Origin: Oncomelania hupensis
Taxonomy: Eukaryota; Mollusca; Gastropoda; Littorinimorpha; Pomatiopsidae
DNA length: 64,000 bases
Assembly (NCBI GenBank): GCA_036898135.1
Contig: CM072521.1
Coordinates: 68,792,489 to 68,856,488, forward strand
Direction of reading: 5' to 3'
Shown here: one piece after another, positions 20,301-34,900 of the stretch
Layout: every line of letters begins with the position of its first letter
Numbering within the stretch: the first letter of the stretch is position 1
The notes under the pieces: generated by a model
Told to the model about the DNA's origin: nothing
Database searches by the model: none
What the model saw: only the letters and a program-made list of their open reading frames with translations
Made by a program: the position numbers and the translations under genes

Positions 20301-23300
20301 AAATCTATAAAATATGATTTTGATAGTTGAGCGTCTTGAGCCGGCTTATATCAGACCTGAAATATATGTGCTAAAGATGGGACATTAAATAAGCCGTGAG
20401 GCTTAATGATCACCATGATCTTAGTCCCTACACTACTACTACTACTACTACTACTACTTCATAATGAGTTACAAGACATGGTTTTATCCCACACTTCTCA
20501 ACCTGTACATCACTGTACAGGTAGAAAGCTAGTTCACAAAGCTGTCCCTGTGACAAAGCAGGAACAACATACGCAAAGTTATGGGTGGTGTTTTTTTAAA
20601 TGTTGGAAAAAGAAGGTAAATTTCTTGGTTTCATTTATTGTACAATATAGTTATATACTGTTTAATAATAATAATAATAATAATAATATGAATAGTTATA
20701 TAGTGCAGTTTCCCGAACACTCCTTATTAAACTTTAGTGTTGTAATTCCAAATGACCTGAAGGCATATGTTCGCTGATGCCAGCTAAGCTGCCCTCTGAT
20801 GCTGTAAGCGATGGCCGTCACAAACTCTCCTCCCAAACCTGAAAAAAGTTTTTCATTTATTTTCTCAATACACAAAACCTTTTTTTAATCTACAAAACAC
20901 ACATACACCTACAAACACATGTATGTTAATGGTGCAGTCTACACAGACATTGCATTTGGACATTGTGAAGAAAGGCTTGAAAGCAGGGCTTAATAAGAAA
21001 AACTGCCATCAAAAAAGATGGAGAACAGAAAGTAGTTACAATGTGTTGTGTTCATGTGCCCTTGTGTTGCAATGTTGAAATCTATTCGATTTTCTTTTTC
21101 AAATGTTTGTTTAATCCTCTTGGTGCTTGATACATTATAATCTTTCTCAGCTTGTTCTAGAAATTCTGGTGGTGTACATTTCTTTGGTAAATTCAAAAAT
21201 AAAAATTTGATTTCCTTTCCGTCTTCTAATAGCGATCTCCCTGCCTTTACACCACATGTCTGAGTGATAGATGTGTGTTTGTTGTGTGTGAGAGTGAGTG
21301 TAACATGTGTGTATGTTGTTACAGATCACCACGCTTTGAGCCTGATTGGTAACTTGGTCAAAACGCATATATAGCCTCCAGTATTATTATTATTTTTATT
21401 ATTAAATTTAGAAGACTGCTAAATTTTGAGATAGACAATTTTCTTGTGATTGCGCATGTTGTGACAATTGTCTGACTAGTGAAAACGGTACTCACTATAA
21501 TTGTGTAGTTTCTATGTGTGTTTTGACTGAACTGTGTACTTTAGGATAGGACAGGATATTGCACTGTATGCTAATAGCTGTATGGGCTACAGAATGCAAT
21601 GAAGTGCAGGATATAGTATTCTGGTGATGCACTTAGAAAGATTAGTTATTGTCATGCTGGACGACTGGATGTCTGTGTGTGGTCTGTGTGTAGACAACTG
21701 TGTGGACCACTGTGCAGACAACGGTGTAGACAACTGTGTAGACCACTGTGTAGACAACTGTGTAGACCACTGTGTAGACCACTGTGTAGACAACAGTGTA
21801 GACAACTGTGTAGACCACTGTGCAGACAACGGTGTAGACCACTGTGTAGACAACTGTGTAGACCACTGTGTAGACAACTGTGTAGACCACTATGTAGACA
21901 ACTGTATAGACCACTGTGCAGACAACGGTGTAGACAACTGTGTAGACCACTGTGCAGACAACGGTGTAGACCACTGTGTAGACCACTGTGCAGACAACGG
22001 TGTAGACAACTGTGTAGACCACTGTGCAGACAACGGTGTAGACAACTGTGTCTAGTAAAAGGAACAGAGGGAAAAGAGGAGGAAGAAAAGGAAAGATAAC
22101 CCTGTCTGTTGGGGCTGTGTCTGTACCCTCATCAAGTAGTGCATCAAAGAAAATAGGACAAGGATTGCTACTGATATTAAGATTGGTCATGTAAATGCAC
22201 AATCAGTCGCTAACAAAGCTGTTGAAATTCATGATTTGGTGGTTGATAGAGACTTTGACATTTTCATTTTGACTGAAACCTGACTAAACGATACAGGTGA
22301 TGAAGTGACTATCAAGGATTTGACTCCATCACGATATTCTTTTGCACAAAATCCAAGGGGCAGTGGAGTTGGATGTGGTGTAATAATAATAATAATAATA
22401 ATAACGGATTTTTATATAGCGGGTACTCCAGCCTATGACCAGACTCACCACGCTTTACATAGTCATTACATTTAAATACATGCACTCGATAAAACATCGC
22501 TTTTGCTACAATACACCAAAAGACAAAACAGTAAAGGTACAAACTATTTATAACTATGTACACAAATTACAAAAAAAGACAGAAATAGACTATTTACAAC
22601 TATGTACACAAATGACAAAAAAGACAGAAATAGAATAGCAAAAACCTATTCACAGCTATTTATATGCCCGGTTAGGCCCAGGAGGAAAAACAGTATAAAT
22701 ATTTACAGCCGTGTATACACTTATGGATCAGACAGAGACAAAAGAGGAGAGAATGGCAGCGGGATACAAATCAGTCTGAATAATGCAGTTTGAAGAGGTG
22801 GGTTTTTAGGGCCTTTTTGAATGCTTGTGTTGATTGTATGTTGCGGATATGGGAGGGAAGGGAATTCCACTGCTTAGGTGCGGAGTAAGCGAATGCACGT
22901 TGGCCATAATTATGTCTTAGTGCGGGTGACGGGAACCTTTGAGTGTGCGAGTGTCAGCAGAAGATCTTAAAGTGCGTGAAGGGGAGTAGACAGACAGTAG
23001 ATCAGCAAGGTAGGAAGGACAAGAATCTGTGAGAGAGTTTGTACTCTATGCGTGCTTGCACAGGAAGCCAGTGAAGGGAATGTAGTAGAGGTGTGATGTG
23101 ATCGCGTTTCTTAGCTCGGAATACTAGTCTAGCTACTGAGTTCTGAACCTTTTGTAGTTTGTCAATGATGTGTTTTGGGGAGCCAGCGAGGAGAGAGTTG
23201 CAATAGTCAAGACGAGAAAGGACGAGAGCGCAGACTAGGGTTTTGGTGGCAGTGACTGTAAGATAGTGGCGAAAGGAGCTGATTTGGCGTATGGCCGTGT

Positions 23301-26300
23301 ATGCAGAGCGACAGACGTTGGAGATGTGGTTGCTGAGGGACAGGTCATCGGAGAGAATGTAGCCGAGATTTATTGCTGAAGATGAGAACTGAATGCTTGT
23401 TGTCCCTACTGTAAGCGATGTTGGGAGAGGTGAGAGTGAGGAGGAGGTGTTGTGCTTGTGAATGAGGAGGGCTTCGGTTTTATCGTCATTAAGCTTAAGC
23501 TTGTTGAGTGTCATCCATGACTTAATGTCTGAGATGCAGTTCTCCAAAGTCTGAACAGTGGAATTAATGAGAGAGGAGGCAGTGGATTTATAAAGTTGTG
23601 TGTCGTCTGCAAATGACTGACTCTCAACAGCATGCTTTCTAAGCAGGAGAAGCAGTGGCTTGGTGTACAGAGTGAATAACACCGGCCCTAAAACGGAACC
23701 CTGAGGCACGCCGCACACCAAGTCTGCTGTGCTGGAGAAACAGCCATTGACAGTGACTGCTTGTGATCTGTCAGAAAGATATGAGTGGAACCAAGCCAGG
23801 ACCGAGCCGGAGATTCCAAAGTAGTGTTGAAGAGTGTTAAAGAGAATGTGGTGGTCGACTGTGTCAAAGGCGGCCGAGAGGTCTAGTAAGGTGAGAACGG
23901 AGACGTTACCATTATCTAAGGCAAGCAACAGATCATTGGTTACCTTTAGGAGGGCTGTCTCAGTGCTGTGGAAGGGTCGGTAGGCAGACTGGTTGGGGCA
24001 AAGTAAAGCGTTATCATATAGGTAGGCAAACAGTTGTTTGAGAACAATTTTTTCTATGACTTTGGACAGGAAGGAAAAATTTGAAACAGGTCTATAGTTC
24101 TTTAGATTATTTTTGTCTAAACTTGGCTTTTTAATGAGGGGTTTGATGACAGCCGCTTTGAGCACAGACGGAACAACACCAGAGGACAGACTCTCGTTGA
24201 TAATGTGGGTAATGGTCGGGAGTAGAGGGTCAAGATTCTCTATCAACATGGGGGTAGGAATGGGGTCAAGAGAGCAAGATGTTGGTTTTGAGCTTAAGAT
24301 GACTTTCTTGACTTCTTGCTCTGTTATTGGTTGAAAAACTTCCATCTTTGCGGTAGTGCAAAAGCGGCCCTTATGTCAGCCACTTTCTGTGTGAAATAAT
24401 GACAAAATACATCTGGGAGCTGACATGGTGGATGCGTGGATGGGAGTGATGTTGCATTGCTCTTATCACTTAGCTGATTGCAAATGTCGAACAACTGTTT
24501 ACAAGTTTCGCTGCTGCTAATTCTGTCGCTAAAGTACCGGGTTTTGGCAGTCTGGACTATTTTAGTGACCCGTTTTTTTGCAGCGGTGAAAATCTGCTTG
24601 CTGACTTCTAAACCTGATTTAAGCCACTTTTTCTCTGCTTTGCGTCGGTTTTTCTTCGCCTCGGAGAGCTTGTCCTTAATAGACTCGTACCAGGGTGCTG
24701 AACGTGTTGCCTTGACCTTTTTCTGGGCCACGGGAGCGTGCCGATCAAGCACCGCATGAAGTGTACTATTCAGCTGATCCACAGTGGGGCACAGTTCTGG
24801 GGTCACTTTAGCGGTAAGCTCTTGCTTGAAAGCATCCCTATCCATGGTACGCATGCTGCGAGCCTCCCTGAACATGGGGGGAGGAGCGGGGGGTGCGACG
24901 CTTAGTTCGCACATGACACAGAAATGGTCAGATGTCAATTTCTGGGTGACTGAAGTTGATCTAACAACATTATCCTAAGGCCTATGCATAACCCAATCTA
25001 TGATGTGACACGGCTGTGATTGTGATTTGAAGACTGGAAGATGATAAAAGTTCAATCATTTTTGCGGTGGAAGGTTGCAGGGGAAGTTAATGTTTATTGT
25101 ATGACAGTGTTGACAATAAAGGAATTCAGGTGAAATTTGCAAAAATTGCTTTCTTGCATTAATTTATTTTTGCTTGGAAAGGTTGTGATATGAGTGATGA
25201 AGTGAGTGTGGGTAATGAACGTTTTGAGTGATGTGAGTCTGGGAGGTGGTTGAGGGGATATTTTGATAGCGAAAGTGTGTTGTTGAGAGAATTTTTTAAT
25301 CGTAGGGTTTTGAGGTTGAATAATTAGGAATGATTAGATTTAATGAGTAATGTATTTTGATTAGATAGAGGTTTGAGGGGAGAGGTTATGTGAATGAGTT
25401 GTTTTTGTGTTTAAGTTGAGTAGTGTGTGTGGGTGGTGAGAGGCGTTGTTGGGGGTTTGGGTTTGGTTGTTATTGTTTTTTAGGTTTTGATAGTGATTTT
25501 TTTATTTTTTATCGGGGGAGTTAGTAAGAGATTTGTGAAAGCGTGTGTAGCTTGTGGATGGAATTTCGGAACAAAATGGCGGACTCCGTGAGTGCGAGAA
25601 GTGAACGAAGCGAAAAAACGATTGATAAAAAAGGTGAACATAGAAAGAGAAGCATTTACTTACTTGAGGATCCATGAGACAACAATACAAATACAAAAAA
25701 AAAACACAAAAAATTTACAAAAATTCAGCAGAGCTCGGGTCATTACAGCCTGTTGGCGTCAACCGGAGTCCCCTCTAGAGGATTATCTTTACGTCATAAT
25801 TTTGTAGTAATTGATGCGGTAAAACATTTGAGCATCTTGTGTCAAGGCTGACTAGCTGAAAGAACTCTGGAATAATTGCCTCTATATCCCCTCCCCCCCT
25901 TCCCCCTTTCCTTCTAAGAGAAACAAGCTCCATAGTTCTGGGTTCCTCGACAATTTCCCTGTTTTGCTGGAGTCTGTTATTGCAAAGAAACATTTCATCA
26001 TACTTGGGGATTTCAATTTTCATTTTGATAAGCCACAAGACTCAAACACAACGAGGCTGATAGAGAATTTAGATTGTCATGGCTTGTGTCAGTTGATATA
26101 AGAGCCAACTCATAACCGTGTTTTATGAAAACAAGTGGAGGAAGATGAGACTAAAGATTGACAGTTGTATAAAGAAGAAAGAAACATTGACACCCATACT
26201 GTTAAAAGAGTAAAACCTGCTTTCACACAGTATCAACTTCCTGCTTGTACAGGTGTTCCCAGGAAAACATACTCCATCATAAGGGACCTTCTTGGTAGAG

Positions 26301-29300
26301 AAAGATCTCGAACTATTTTTCCACACATTACTGAGAAATCTGCAGCTGACTTCTTGTGGGATTACTTTGTGGACAAGATCATTGAGACTTGGACAGTGTG
26401 GCTGCTGTCTTGTCACAGAGTGAACAGGACTATACTCTGCCATCGGATGGCTTTCCTCTTGTTATTTTCTCACATGTTGATGAGGATCAACTTCAGAAAG
26501 CGATTGCTAGGTTCAAAAAGACTTCCTGCGAGATTGACCCTGCTCTTACTAAGTTTGTCCTTCAGTTCTTGGATGTCCTTCTTCCAGTGACACTGAAGAT
26601 CATCAATATGTCTTCAGAAATGGGAGGTAACTTGTATTTTTGTTTTGTTTTTAGTGACCTAGAGTTATCTGGGTGGATATCTCATCTCAGAACACTATGA
26701 AAGTTACCCAGTGCTGCAAGCTTTTCTTCATCAAAGGGTGGATATCTCATCTCAGAACATCATGAAAGTTACCCAGTGCTGCAAGCTTTTCTTCATCAAA
26801 GGGTGGATATCTCATCTCAGAACACTATGAAAGTTACCCAGTGCTGCAAGCTTTTCTTCATCAAAGGGTGGATATCTCATCTCAGAACACTAGGAAAGTT
26901 ACCCAGTGCTGCAAGCTTTTCTTCATCAAAGGGTGGATATCTCATCTCAGAACACTAGGAAAGTTACCCAGTGCTGCAAGCTTTTCTTCATCAAAGGGTG
27001 GATATCTCATCTCAGAACATCATGAAAGTTACCCAGTGCTGCAAGCTTTTCTTCATCAAAGGGTGGATATCTCATCTCAGAACACTAGGAAAGTTACCCA
27101 GTGCTGCAAGCTTTTCTTCATCAAAGGGTGGATATCTCATCTCAGAACATCATGAAAGTTACCCAGTGCTGCAAGCTTTTCTTCATCAAAGGGTGGATAT
27201 CTCATCTCAGAACACTAGGAAAGTTACCCCGTGCTGCAAGCTTTTCTTCATCAAAGGGTGGATATCTCATCTCAGAAACACTAGGAAAGTTACCCAGTGC
27301 TGCAAGCTTTTCTTCATCAAAGGGTGGATATCTCATCTCAGAACATCATGAAAGTTACCCAGTGCTGCAAGCTTTTCTTCATCAAAGGGTGGATATCTCA
27401 TCTCAGAACACTAGGAAAGTTACCCAGTGCTGCAAGCTTTTCTTCATCAAAGGGTGGATATCTCATCTCAGAACACTACGAAAGTTACCCAGTGCTGCAA
27501 GCTTTTCTTCATCAAAGGGTGGATATCTCATCTCAGAACATCATGAAAGTTACCCAGTGCTGCAAGCTTTTCTTCATCAAAGGGTGGATATCTCATCTCA
27601 GAACACTAGGAAAGTTACCCCGTGCTGCAAGCTTTTCTTCATCAAAGGGTGAATATCTCATCTCAGAACACTATGAAAGTTACCCAGTGCTGCAAGCTTT
27701 TCTTCATCAAAGGGTGGATATCTCATTCAGAACACTATGAAAGCTACCCAGTGCTGCAAGCTTTTCTTCATCAAAGGGTGGATACCTCATCTCAGAACAC
27801 TATGAAAGCTACCCAGTGCTGCAAACTTTTCTTCATGAAAGGGTGGTGGTGGTTGCCTGGAAATGCAAGGTTGAACTAGCGGATCTAGCCAGGATTGCAA
27901 CTGAAATCAACTTTTCGGTTGATCTGGAAGGTTTGATGGAAGACGAGCAGAAATTATAGGCGAGTTGCCAAAAATGTCCGCCTGAACATTGAACAACTCT
28001 GGCGTAACATCCTGGCAAACCGGCCAAAGTTGTTTTCCCTAGTATATCCAAGTCTTGCATCCGGACCGTTCCACACTGCTTTGAGACAGCTGTAGTCAGA
28101 CCTTTACTGAAAAAGTCGGTTTAGATCCCAGTGAGTGCCCTGTTTAAACCTCCCATATATCTCAAAACTTGTTGAGAGGGTTGTGGCCAAGCTGTCAAAC
28201 ACATTAGCTCAGTTGTTCCCAGTTGCTATCTTCACCTCCAAACTCTCTGAAAACTTCGCTCCATGCTAACTCAGGCAGCAGCATCCACTATAGATCTTGC
28301 TACAGTTATGACTAGAGTCAACTATTGCAATAGCACCTTGTGGAGTCTTCCTGCCACTCAGCTGGATAAATTGCAAAATATCCAGAACATTGCTGCCATC
28401 AACAGGACAAGAATCAGAATCTTTATATATATATTTATCCTTCCGTTGAGAAGATGGACAACTTCATTGGACGTCCTCTGGGAGGTGGGCAGCAAGGGTT
28501 GAAAGATGACTTGTAAGGCCCATCTGAGCCCTAAAATGTGTGTGGCTTTATGGGTAGATCAGATGGGCTGGCTTCCATGTGGCTGTTGCTTGCTGGAGCT
28601 TGGCGTGCGGCTCGTGTAGTCTTGGCTGTCTCAACGCGCAGTTGCTCTTACAGTCTGGCCCCATTGCTTACTAACACTAGTCAAAGTGACCTAAGTGTAT
28701 CATCCAGTACAACATTGTCATGGCTAATAACTAGTTTATAAAATGGCGAACGGGTCTACCTTTTAAAACTCTTGCCAGCCATTTGAGAGTTTTCATTATG
28801 TTTTTTTTAGATGGAGTAACTACAGTATCTCGAAGAAGAAGAAGAAGGCAATGTTACCCAGCTCAGCGCAGAGTTTAGTGGCAAATTCTTCAGGACTGTT
28901 TTCTGGTTCAGACATGTCCCACTCAAACTGGTCCACCAGCGACACGTTACCCACATGGATGTTCAACTGTTCACACACAACAAAACATAATAATAATAAT
29001 AATAATGGATATGCTATGTATACAACTGATGATCTTACAGAAGGGGATTTTGGACAGAACAACCTGTACCTCCCTACCTCACCCACTTCCCCACCCACCC
29101 TAACAAATTGTTCAACGAACCAGCAAATTGATTAGTGGATGGCGAGAATGAACTCACAAAATCTTACTAGCATGATAGACGTATGACCAAAACACACACA
29201 CACCTCAATATTTTATTACAACCAAACTTGTTAAAACAGCATGGTAATGAAAATGAGCAGTTTGACAGCAATAAACCCTGGACCTTCTATTCCACAGTAA

Positions 29301-31896
29301 CTGATACACAAGACATGGAGAAACTGTGCAGCTTGGTTTATGATTGTTTCCAAATAAGAAACTCTGATACTGAGTTCATTGTTATGTGCTATGTAGTGTC
29401 CAACCAGCCCCCTGTGATGTTAACAATTTTTATTACTCTATATAGGTACTCCAAAGTGATTTTTGATTTTCTTTAACTCAGTTTGGACACTAAAGTATTT
29501 ACATAGATCTTTTTGTTCTGAACACAGTGGTATAGTTTTTTTCCACATAGGAGAAATAGGTAAAAAGTTATTAATGTTTGAAAATGGCAAATGTTGGTGT
29601 TTTTTTGACAACTTTTTGGAATTGAAGAAATTGACAACTTTGGAGTCTCAAAGTGAAGCCAATATTGATACCAGAAAGCTGATTTTTGACAGGTAACCCC
29701 TTCATATGTTATACACCAAGCCCAATTTTCTTCAGGCCTATCCCATGTAATGTTCAGTTGTTTTGGTGCTTCAAAGTTGGGAAATCATCAAATTCGCAGT
29801 GCGTGCCGGCAAATTATAGGCCTACTAGTGTACTACTACGTTCAGCACTCGTTTAGCTGAATAGGCCTACAAGTTCGCCATGGCCGCAAGATAACCCGAA
29901 CACCGTTTGGGTACACTTTTCTACGGCAAAGCGCACCGTGATAGAGTAATGCACAAATTAATAAATAACCTAGTTTTATAAAGGAAAGTCTGCTCTTTAT
30001 TTTTTGCTAATTTTTAAACTTCTAGTTAAAATCAAACTTACATCAAAATCGCTTTAATCACTTTGTTCGGCTCGTAACAACTCTTTCACACATCAGAGCG
30101 CGCCATATTTGATATGTGAATGAAGCTAAGTATCCGAACTTCTCATTGGTTCTTATTTTTAGGCCATCCAATGAAATATCTTAAAGCACTTAGAGTTTGA
30201 AATGAGCCACCTCGCAGCAGACGACGCTGACATTTTGTTTCGCAGCGGCATTCAGCGCTCGGATAAGGGCGTATTCAAAAGCTGTTTTCTCGGAATCTTT
30301 CTCATAAACATGCATTAAAAACAACACAGATGTAAAGATAAAGATTTCAATTTTTATTTCAATACAGCCACTATTCGTTTTGATGCAGTTTTACATTAAT
30401 AATAAATGTTGAAAGTGAAGTCAAAACTGAGTCAATATTGCCGAGCGGACAAGAGCCAATGAAGGCTTTGGAGTACCTACTCTATATTACTGTGTCAAAC
30501 CGCCCCCTTGTGATGTTAACAATTATTATTACTCTATATGATTGTGTCAAACCGCCCCCCTGTGATGTTAATTATTATTACTCTATATGAATGTGTCAAA
30601 CAGCCCCTGTGATGTTAACAATTATTATTACTCTATATGAATGTATCAATCAGCCCCTGTGATCTTAACAATTATTATTACCCTATATGATTGTGTCAAA
30701 CAGCCCCCTGTGATGTTATCAATTATCATTACTCTATAATTATGATTGTGTCAAATAGCCTACAGCTTAAAATGGCAACACATTTTTTATTCTGTTCCAT
30801 TGACTCCAGAAGAGTGAATGATGACACTTGCGGCAATGTAACAAGCTGGGCTTTTGCTCCGAGACATGAAAATGTCCCATGAGCATTTGAGTTTTGACAA
30901 TGGATAGAAACATGCACATTACAAAATGGACATCATCATTGCATGTAAAGAGCGGCAGTCTGGATATAAACCTCTTGTCCACTAACTGTAAAGAACCAGG
31001 CACCAACACTAAGATTCTGGCTTAAAATCTAATACACATAACACATGCACTCTCTCTCACACAAACACACATACACATATATGCACACATGCACACAAAC
31101 ATAAACAAGCATGTACAAAAATAAAATTACAAAAACAAGCAGGGAACCATTACCTTGATAATGACTCGCTGGTCAGGCATGACATCTCTCTATGGTGGGA
31201 ATCAGACAGATAACAGCATCATGAAATGCATGAACATGGGGAGGCATCAAGCACAGACAAACCAAACACTACCTTCAGAGAGGTAAATACGTTGAATGAG
31301 CGACCTGCAAGGACCTGTTGCAGCTGAGACACACGCACATACCCATAGTCAAAATACAGGAATTGTTAACGCAACCTTGGAAATCGCTGGCTGACCTGGC
31401 CAAGCTGCTTTTAGGTTGACAGAGCAGGAAGAGCTTTTGTGATATCAACAATGACAGTGCAACGGTGCATTGAGAAAGTGTTATGAACATGCATGAATGT
31501 AGTCAAATATTAAGAAAATACAACAATACCTTGAGAACAACTGGCTGACAAAATGTTATGAAGATGCATGAACACAATCAAACACCAACAATGTGAAACA
31601 ATACCTTCAGTATAACACGCTGGTCTGGTGCAGTTTCCTCAATGCTGGCAGGGTCCGAGGCAGGGTGTGCCTCAATCTGTTGCCTAATGGCCTGAGCGAT
31701 GGCCGGCACAAACAATGCAGTGTTGAGGTCAAGGTCATCACACAGTACCTCAGCAAACTGCTCTGGCGTGATGCATGTTTCTGGTGACAAGGTGTTTTAT
31801 CATCATCATCAGTGTCATCTTCATCATCATTTCATTGCGTTTCTCAAAAATCATCATCATTGTCTTCATTATCATCCAGGTCATATTGTGTCCCTA

Positions 31897-31932
<36 letters not shown>

Positions 31933-34900
31933 CATGACGTAGGCAATTGAAATACCATTCCTATTCCATGTGAAACAGTCTCTAAGCTTCTGTCCCTCAA
32001 TCTCCATGTCAAGTCGAATTGGAACCAGCAACTCCTCTTGTGCGGCGTTGTCATGAATTTGTGCTGGGTTAGTGTCATCAAAGCTGCACAGAGAGAGAGC
32101 GAAGTTGACAAAAAATTGAAAGTCGAAAGGAAGCAAGAAATGTTATCAGCCTGAGACTTAATGATAAAACATCCAAATGCACACAAAATTGTAAAATCCA
32201 ATAATATGTATTTCATATTAATAATGACAGGATCATCAGGCGAGCTCAAAATGTGTCCATCTGTAGCATAACACACACTGACATGTGGTTCACACACTTC
32301 CACACAGTCTCCAGTATCAACAAACGTCCATCACACTAAGTGATCATCAATCAACAATGAAGTTTAACGTCCACACCCGCCACTGGCCCTATGGAAGATG
32401 GGGATAACCGTGCCAGAGAAGAGGGGTAGGGACCTGAATCCACCTAATCTAATGATAACATACTGACCTTGATTATACTCAACATAGCATAATGTTATGA
32501 TAATGTACAGACTTGGATACACTGACCACAGCATAATGTAATAAAAATGTACAGACTTTGAATACACTGACCACAGCATAATGTAATAAAAATGTACAGA
32601 CTTTGAATACACTGACCAATAATAAAGAACAGATACTGTTGCTTCAATTTGAGACTTGACAAACACCTCCTTTTTGCCACATGCTTTGCAGGTCCATTAA
32701 AGGAGCTTTGAATGCCTACAGGCATTGAACTGTGTTACGTTGAAACGCGAATGGTAGTATGTCTGAAACGCGCACGATAGATCTAATCGTTTCGTTTTGC
32801 AAAGTATTCAATAATGGAGTTTATTTACCTTTGATTTGAGTTTGCATTGTTGTTAGGAGAGGCTTTGTATAACGTTGATAATTTTCGTTAGTCGATATTA
32901 TTGGAGAATTCTCTGGATTTGGATATTTACTGTCGATAGAATTTTCTCGAAAAATGTCGAAGTTTGAGGGAACGTTCCTGGAATGTTTAGAAAGATGTAT
33001 GACGTAAGTCTGTTACGTTGAAACGCGTACGAAAGTATGTCGGAAGCGCGCACGATAGATCTAATCGTTTCGTTTTGCAAAGTATTCAATGATGGAGTTT
33101 ATTTACCTTTGATTTGAGTTTGCATTGTTGTTAGGAGAGGCTTTGTATAATGTGGATAATTTTCGTTGGTCGATATTGTCGGAGAATACTCTGGATCTCC
33201 TTGTTTACTATCGATCGAAGTTTCGGGACGATTGTCGAAGTAAGAGAAGGTTCGGGGTATGTGTGGAGAGACGTATGACGTAAGTCAGTGATGACGATCT
33301 TTAATTCTGATTGGTTAGTTGTAATGCGTCATTTCTAGAACAAACTGTCGTCATCTCGAAGGATAGAAAAAATTATATATTCGATGCTTTGTCTGTTGTG
33401 AAAAGAGTTGCTGAGAGAGATTGTTGTTGATAGTGAAGCTGGAAAGTAAATTTGAAAGTTGTTGAGTTGAGTTGAGAATTGTATGCAGTTGTTGATGTGT
33501 GCTGAATAAAAGTGGAAAACTTCATACGTCGACTTTGTGACTTGTATGCTGCTTGAGCGGGTTGTGTGAATAAACAAATCTGAGCTACACTCATCAGTAC
33601 TTCAGCATTGGGGCTGAATCCACTACTGATAAAGAAAAACACCATCATCGAACCGAGTGTAACATTTTGGGGGTCAAGCCGCGATTCACGCCATAGCCAA
33701 GGGTTCAACTGCGACAACAAGCGAGTCAACGTTACGAGAGGCAGTCATCGAGGGTAGCCGCCAACGAGTTGCGTCGAGAGGGGCCAACATACTGGGACTA
33801 CATCACCGATAGGTTCGGGTTGACTGCAAGGGCGTGTAGTCGCTGAAGAGTTGCTTCGTGAGCGAACAACAGATCGGGACTACGTGGCTACCGTAAGACT
33901 ACGTCGAGGGACAGTCTCGGAGCTACATCGCCAGTGTTACAGCGAGCGTCGAGCGGACGTCGCGTCTACTTCAGCACAGGAGCGTGTACATCAACACCAG
34001 CGTGGTGCAGCGTCGCATACGACGAGGACAGCGGGGCCTGCGTCAGCGAAAGCGACTAGTGGCAAGCATCAGCGCTACTGCAGAAAGCGTGCTGTTCTAG
34101 AACAGTCTAGAAAGGTACAGCACAGTCAAGAACTTTCCAGAAAAAAAGAACTCTACAGTCAAGAACTTTCTAGAAAAAGAACTTTCCAGAAGCATCAAGA
34201 TGGCTGACTTCTGGCAGAAAGGGATGCAACTGAATCTAAAAGGCAAACAGCTGACGGAGTACGTCAAGTCTCAGGAGAGAATACAAGAAAGAGAAGAACA
34301 ACGTCAGCGTGAAGAAAGAGAAGATGAGCAACGGCGTGAAGAAAGAGAATTAGAAGAGCGGCGTCAAGAAAGAGAAGAACAGCGACAAGAAAAAGACAGA
34401 GAATTCGAGCTGAAGCGTCTTGAGTTCCAGCTAGAAATGACGCGCATCCAGCAACAGCAGAATGCGCCACAAATTATCAGTGACAACAAAGCTCCAAAAT
34501 TGCCAGCGTTCGTCGACGGGAAGGACCAGATCGACAGTTATTTGGCGAGATTTGAAAGGTTTGCCAAAAGCTCTAACTGGCAACCTCAAGACTGGGCGAT
34601 TCGACTAAGTGCACTTCTGACGGGGCAAGCACTCGACGTCTACACCAGATTGTCGGACGATGACGCTAAAGACTACGACGTCTTGAAAGAGGCCCTATTG
34701 CAGTGCTACAACTTTACAGAGAAGGGCTACCGTAAACGCTTCCGTGAATGCCGGCCTAAGTCAGACGAGACGCCAAAGCAGTTTGTGGAGCGCCTGTCGT
34801 CATATCTACACAAGTGGGTGGAGTTATCAGGCGAAAGGAAGTCTTACGACAGTCTCCATGACCTGATTGTGAAAGAACAATTTCTCAATGCCTGTCACAA

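Noticed and set aside
21587..22202. Cys-Val-Asp and Thr-Val-Val-Tyr repeat ORFs on both strands
   Set aside because: Produced by the 12-bp array, which is a multiple of three on both strands.
26776..27879. ORFs with repeated [18 protein letters not shown] units
   Set aside because: Products of the 65-bp tandem array.
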